The notes under the pieces are model-generated. The model worked only from the letters and a program-made list of their open reading frames with translations, did no database searches and was not told the origin of the DNA. Positions 55,801 through 61,800 of a DNA stretch of 64,000 nucleotides are shown here, piece after piece (positions within the stretch are counted from its first letter, which is position 1; the number at the start of each line of letters is the position of its first letter). Source of the DNA: CBDDKS01 sp965230335 (GTDB taxonomy: Bacteria; Pseudomonadota; Gammaproteobacteria; Enterobacterales; Kangiellaceae); NCBI GenBank assembly GCA_965230335.1, contig CBDDKS010000006.1, positions 2,666,001 to 2,730,000 of the forward strand. The letters run 5' to 3'. Made by a program: the position numbers and the translations under genes.

Positions 55801-58800
55801 TAACACCGATAACTCATTTACGCCGGCAACCATTAACGGAACAATAGGTGATTTGGTGTTGTTGGCGGATGGCAGTTGGACCTTTACGGCCAACTCTGCA
55901 TTCGACAATTTGAATGTCGGCGATTCGGTAAATGAAACTTTCAATGTGACCTCAGAAGATGGTACGCCAACGACGGTTCAGATTACCATCAATGGCACCA
56001 ATGATGCGGCAACTGTTTCCAGTGATGCTCAAACACTCACTGAAACCGATGCGCCATTAGTGACCACAGGCACTTTAACCTCTACTGATCCTGATAACAC
56101 AGACAATAGTTTCACGCCGGCAACCATTAACGGCACTATCGGTGATTTAGTCTTGTTGGCCGATGGTAGTTGGACCTTCACAGCCAACTCTGCATTCGAT
56201 AATTTGAACGTTGGCGATAGTGTAAATGAAACTTTCAATGTCACCTCAGAAGATGGTACACCGACGACGGTTCAGATTACCATCAATGGCACCAATGATG
56301 CGGCAACCGTTTCATCAGATTCACAAACACTCACTGAAACGGATGCGCCATTAATCACAACGGGTACACTAACGTCTACGGATGTGGATAATACGGATAA
56401 CTCATTTACGCCAGCAACCATTAACGGGACTATTGGTGATTTGGTATTGCTTGCCGATGGCAGTTGGACGTTTACGGCGAATAGTGCATTCGATAATTTG
56501 AACGTCGGCGACAGTGTAAATGAAACCTTTAATGTCACTTCGGAAGATGGCACACCGACGACGGTTCAGATTACCATTAATGGCACCAATGATGCGGCGA
56601 CAGTATCGAGTGATTCACAAACACTCACTGAAACGGATGCGCCGCTGGTAACCACGGGTACACTGACATCAACGGATGTGGACAATACAGATAATAGTTT
56701 CATACCGGCAACCATTAACGGGACTATTGGTGACTTGGTGTTATTGGCCGATGGCAGCTGGACGTTTACGGCGAATAGTGAATTCGATAATTTAAATGTC
56801 GGCGACAGTGTCAATGAAACTTTTAATGTCACTTCGGAAGATGGTACGCCAACGACGGTACAAATCACCATCAATGGCACTAATGATGCGGCCACGGTTT
56901 CATCAGATTCACAAACACTCACTGAAACCGATGCACCATTAATCACAACGGGTACACTGACATCTACGGATGTGGATAATGCTGATAACTCATTTACACC
57001 GGCAACCATTAACGGGACTATTGGAGATTTGATATTGTTGGCCGATGGCAGTTGGACGTTTACGGCGAATTCTGCATTCGATAATTTAAATGTGGGTGAT
57101 TCGGTAAATGAAACTTTTAATGTGACCTCAGAAGATGGCACATCGACGACGGTACAAATCACGATTAATGGCACCAATGATGCGGCGACAGTATCGAGTG
57201 ATACTCAAACACTCACTGAAACGGATGCCCCATTAATCACAACAGGAACCTTAACCTCTACGGATGTGGATAACACAGATAATAGTTTCACGCCGGCGAC
57301 CATTAACGGCACGATAGGTGATTTAGTCTTGTTGGCCGATGGCAGTTGGACCTTCACAGCCAACTCTGCATTTGATAATTTAAATGTCGGCGACAGTGTA
57401 AATGAAACTTTTAATGTGACCTCAGAAGATGGCACACCGACGACGGTACAAATCACGATTAATGGCACCAATGATGCGCCGACAGTAAGTGGGATCTTTT
57501 CAGGTACGGTTGTTGAGGATACGACATTATCAGCTAGCGGTGCACTTTCTATATCTGATGTTGATAATACTCCGACTTTTAATGATACAGGCGTACTTTC
57601 TGGTGATAATAACTACGGCACATTCCAACTAACAGGTGGTACTTGGGTTTATAGTTTAAATAATAGTAATCTTGCAGTACAAGCACTTGATACAGGAGAT
57701 ACATTAACAGATAGCATCACTTTTACAGCAACTGATGGCACGACTCAGATTATTACGATCACGATAGAAGGGTTGGATGAAGGTGCAATAATTACTGCAG
57801 ATGATAGTGGAACAATTACAGAAGATGCTGCGCCTAATACTGTTAGTGGTGATGTGTTAGCGAACGATTCTGACCCGGATGGAGATCCACTAAGTGTTAT
57901 AGAGGTCAATGGTGTTTCTGGTAATGTGAATAATGCAGTATTGGGTACTTATGGTGAAATAAATATTAGTAATACAGGTGGCTATACTTACACATTAAAT
58001 AATAGTAGTGCAGCAACACAGGCATTAGCTGATGGTCAAATTGTAACAGAAACCTTTAGTTATACAGTTGATGATGGCTTTGGTAATACATCAAAAGCGA
58101 ATGTTGTGATTACTATTACAGGCACTAATGATGCAGCGACAGTATCGAGTGATACTCAAACACTGACTGAAACGGATGCGCCATTAATCACAACGGGTAC
58201 ATTAACGTCTACGGATGTGGATAACACAGATAACTCATTTACGCCGGCGACCATTAACGGGACTATTGGTGATTTGGTCTTGTTGGCCGATGGCAGTTGG
58301 ACCTTTACGGCTAACTCTGCGTTTGACAATTTAAATGTGGGCGACAGTGTAAATGAAACTTTTAATGTGACCTCAGAAGATGGCACACCCACGACGGTTC
58401 AGATTACGATTAATGGCACTAATGATGCGGCAACAGTCAGCAGTGATGCTCAAACACTGATTGAAACCGATGCACCACTGGTAACAACCGGTACACTAAC
58501 CTCTACGGATGTGGACAATACAGATAATAGTTTCATACCGGCGACCATTAACGGGACTATTGGTGATTTGGTCTTGTTGGCCGATGGCAGTTGGACCTTC
58601 ACAGCCAGCTCTGCGTTCGATAATTTGAACGTTGGCGATAGTGTAAATGAAACTTTTAATGTGACCTCAGAAGATGGCACACCGACGACGGTTCAGATTA
58701 CCATCAATGGCACCAATGATGCGGCCACGGTTTCATCAGATTCACAAACACTCGTTGAAACGGATGCACCATTAATCACAACGGGTACATTAACGTCTAC

Positions 58801-61800
58801 GGATGTGGACAACACAGATAATAGTTTCACACCGGCAACGATTAACGGCACGATAGGTGATTTAGTATTATTGGCTGATGGCAGTTGGACCTTCACGGCG
58901 AATTCTGCATTCGATAATTTGAATGTGGGTGATTCGGTAAATGAAACTTTTAATGTGACCTCGGAAGATGGCACACCGACGACGGTTCAGATTACCATCA
59001 ATGGCACTAATGATGCGGCGACAGTATCGAGTGATTCACAAACACTCACTGAAACGGATGCGCCGCTGGTAACCACGGGTACACTGACATCAACGGATGT
59101 GGATAACACCGATAACTCATTTACGCCTGCAACCATTAACGGCACGATAGGTGATTTAGTCTTGTTGGCGGATGGTAGTTGGACCTTTACGGCGAATAGC
59201 GCATTCGATCATTTGAATGTGGGTGATTCGGTAAATGAAACTTTTAATGTCACCTCAGAAGATGGCACACCCACGACGGTTCAGATTACCATCAATGGTA
59301 CCAATGATGCAGCCACGGTTTCATCAGATTCACAAACACTCACTGAGACCGATGCGCCTCTTGTTACTACAGGTACATTAACCTCTACCGATCCAGACAA
59401 TACAGACAATAGTTTCACACCGGCAACCATTAACGGCACTATCGGTGATTTAGTCTTGTTGGCGGATGGCAGCTGGACCTTTACGGCGAATTCTGCATTC
59501 GACAATTTAAATGTCGGCGATAGTGTAAATGAAACTTTTAATGTCACTTCGGAAGATGGTACGCCAACCACCGTACAAATCACGATTAATGGCACCAATG
59601 ATGCGGCCACGGTTTCATCAGATTCACAAACACTCACTGAGACCGATGCGCCTCTTGTTACTACAGGCACTTTAACGTCTACTGACCCTGATAATACGGA
59701 TAACTCATTTACGCCGGCAACCATTAACGGCACGATAGGTGATTTGGTGCTGTTGGCCGATGGCAGTTGGACCTTTACGGCGAACTCTGCGTTTGATAAT
59801 TTGAATGTGGGTGATTCGGTAAATGAAACTTTTAATGTCACCTCAGAAGATGGCACACCCACGACGGTTCAGATTACCATCAATGGTACCAATGATGCAG
59901 CCACGGTTTCATCAGATTCACAAACACTCACTGAGACCGATGCGCCTCTTGTTACTACAGGTACATTAACCTCTACCGATCCAGACAATACAGACAATAG
60001 TTTCACACCGGCAACCATTAACGGCACTATCGGTGATTTAGTCTTGTTGGCGGATGGCAGCTGGACCTTTACGGCGAATTCTGCGTTTGACAATTTAAAT
60101 GTCGGCGATAGTGTAAATGAAACTTTTAATGTGACCTCAGAAGACGGCACACCGACTACCATTCAGATTACGATTAATGGCACCAATGATGCGGCGACGG
60201 TTTCATCAGATTCACAAACACTCGTTGAAACGGATGCACCATTAGTCACAACGGGTACACTGACATCAACGGATGTGGATAACACCGATAACTCATTTAC
60301 ACCGGCAACCATTAACGGGACTATTGGTGACTTGGTGTTGTTGGCCGATGGCAGCTGGACCTTCACGGCGAATTCTGCGTTCGACAATTTGAACGTCGGT
60401 GATAGTGTAAATGAAACTTTCAATGTCACTTCGGAAGATGGTACACCGACGACAGTTCAGATTACCATCAATGGCACCAATGATGCGGCAACCGTTTCCA
60501 GTGATTCACAAACACTCACTGAGACGGATGCGCCGCTGGTAACCACGGGTACACTGACATCTACGGATGTGGATAATGCTGATAACTCATTTACACCGGC
60601 AACCATTAACGGGACTATTGGAGATTTGATATTGTTGGCCGATGGCAGTTGGACGTTTACGGCGAATTCTGCATTCGACAATTTGAATGTCGGCGATAGT
60701 GTAAATGAAATTTTTAATGTCACTTCCGAAGATGGTACACCGACGACGGTTCAGATTACGATTAATGGCACGAATGATGCAGCCACAGTTAGTAGTGATG
60801 CTCAAACGTTAACTGAAACCGATGCGCCTCTTGTGACTACAGGTACTTTAACGTCCACAGATCCTGATAATACGGATAACTCTTTCACTCCAGCAACCAT
60901 TAACGGCACCATTGGTGATTTGGTGTTGTTGGCGGATGGTAGTTGGACCTTTACCGCCAACTCTGCGTTTGATAATTTGAATGTGGGTGATTCGGTAAAT
61001 GAAACTTTTAATGTCACTTCCGAAGATGGCACACCGACGACGGTTCAGATTACGATTAATGGCACCAATGATGCGGCCACAGTTTCATCGGACAGTCAGA
61101 CTTTGACTGAAACGGATGCACTATTAATCACAACAGGAACTTTAACGTCTACGGATGTGGACAATACGGATAATTCATTTACGCCGGCGACCATTAATGG
61201 CACGATAGGTGATTTAGTCTTGTTGGCCGATGGCAGTTGGACCTTCACAGCGAATAGTGCATTCGACAATTTAAATGTCGGCGATTCGGTAAATGAAACT
61301 TTTAATGTCACCTCGGAAGATGGCACACCCACCACGGTTCAAATTACCATTAATGGCACCAATGATGCGGCCACGGTTTCATCAGATTCACAAACACTCA
61401 CTGAAACCGATGCACCATTAATCACAACAGGAACCTTAACCTCTACGGATCCTGACAATACGGATAACTCATTTACTCCGGCAACCATTAACGGGACGAT
61501 AGGTGATTTGGTGTTATTGGCGGATGGCAGTTGGACCTTCACAGCGAATTCAGCATTCGATAATTTGAATGTGGGTGATAGTGTCAATGAAACTTTTAAT
61601 GTCACTTCCGAAGATGGCACACCGACGACGGTTCAGATTACCATCAATGGCACTAATGATGCGGCGACAGTCAGCAGTGATGCTCAAACACTCGTTGAAA
61701 CCAGTGCGCCATTAGTCACAACGGGTACACTGACATCAACGGATGTGGATAATACGGATAACTCATTTACACCGGCAACCATTAACGGCACGATAGGTGA

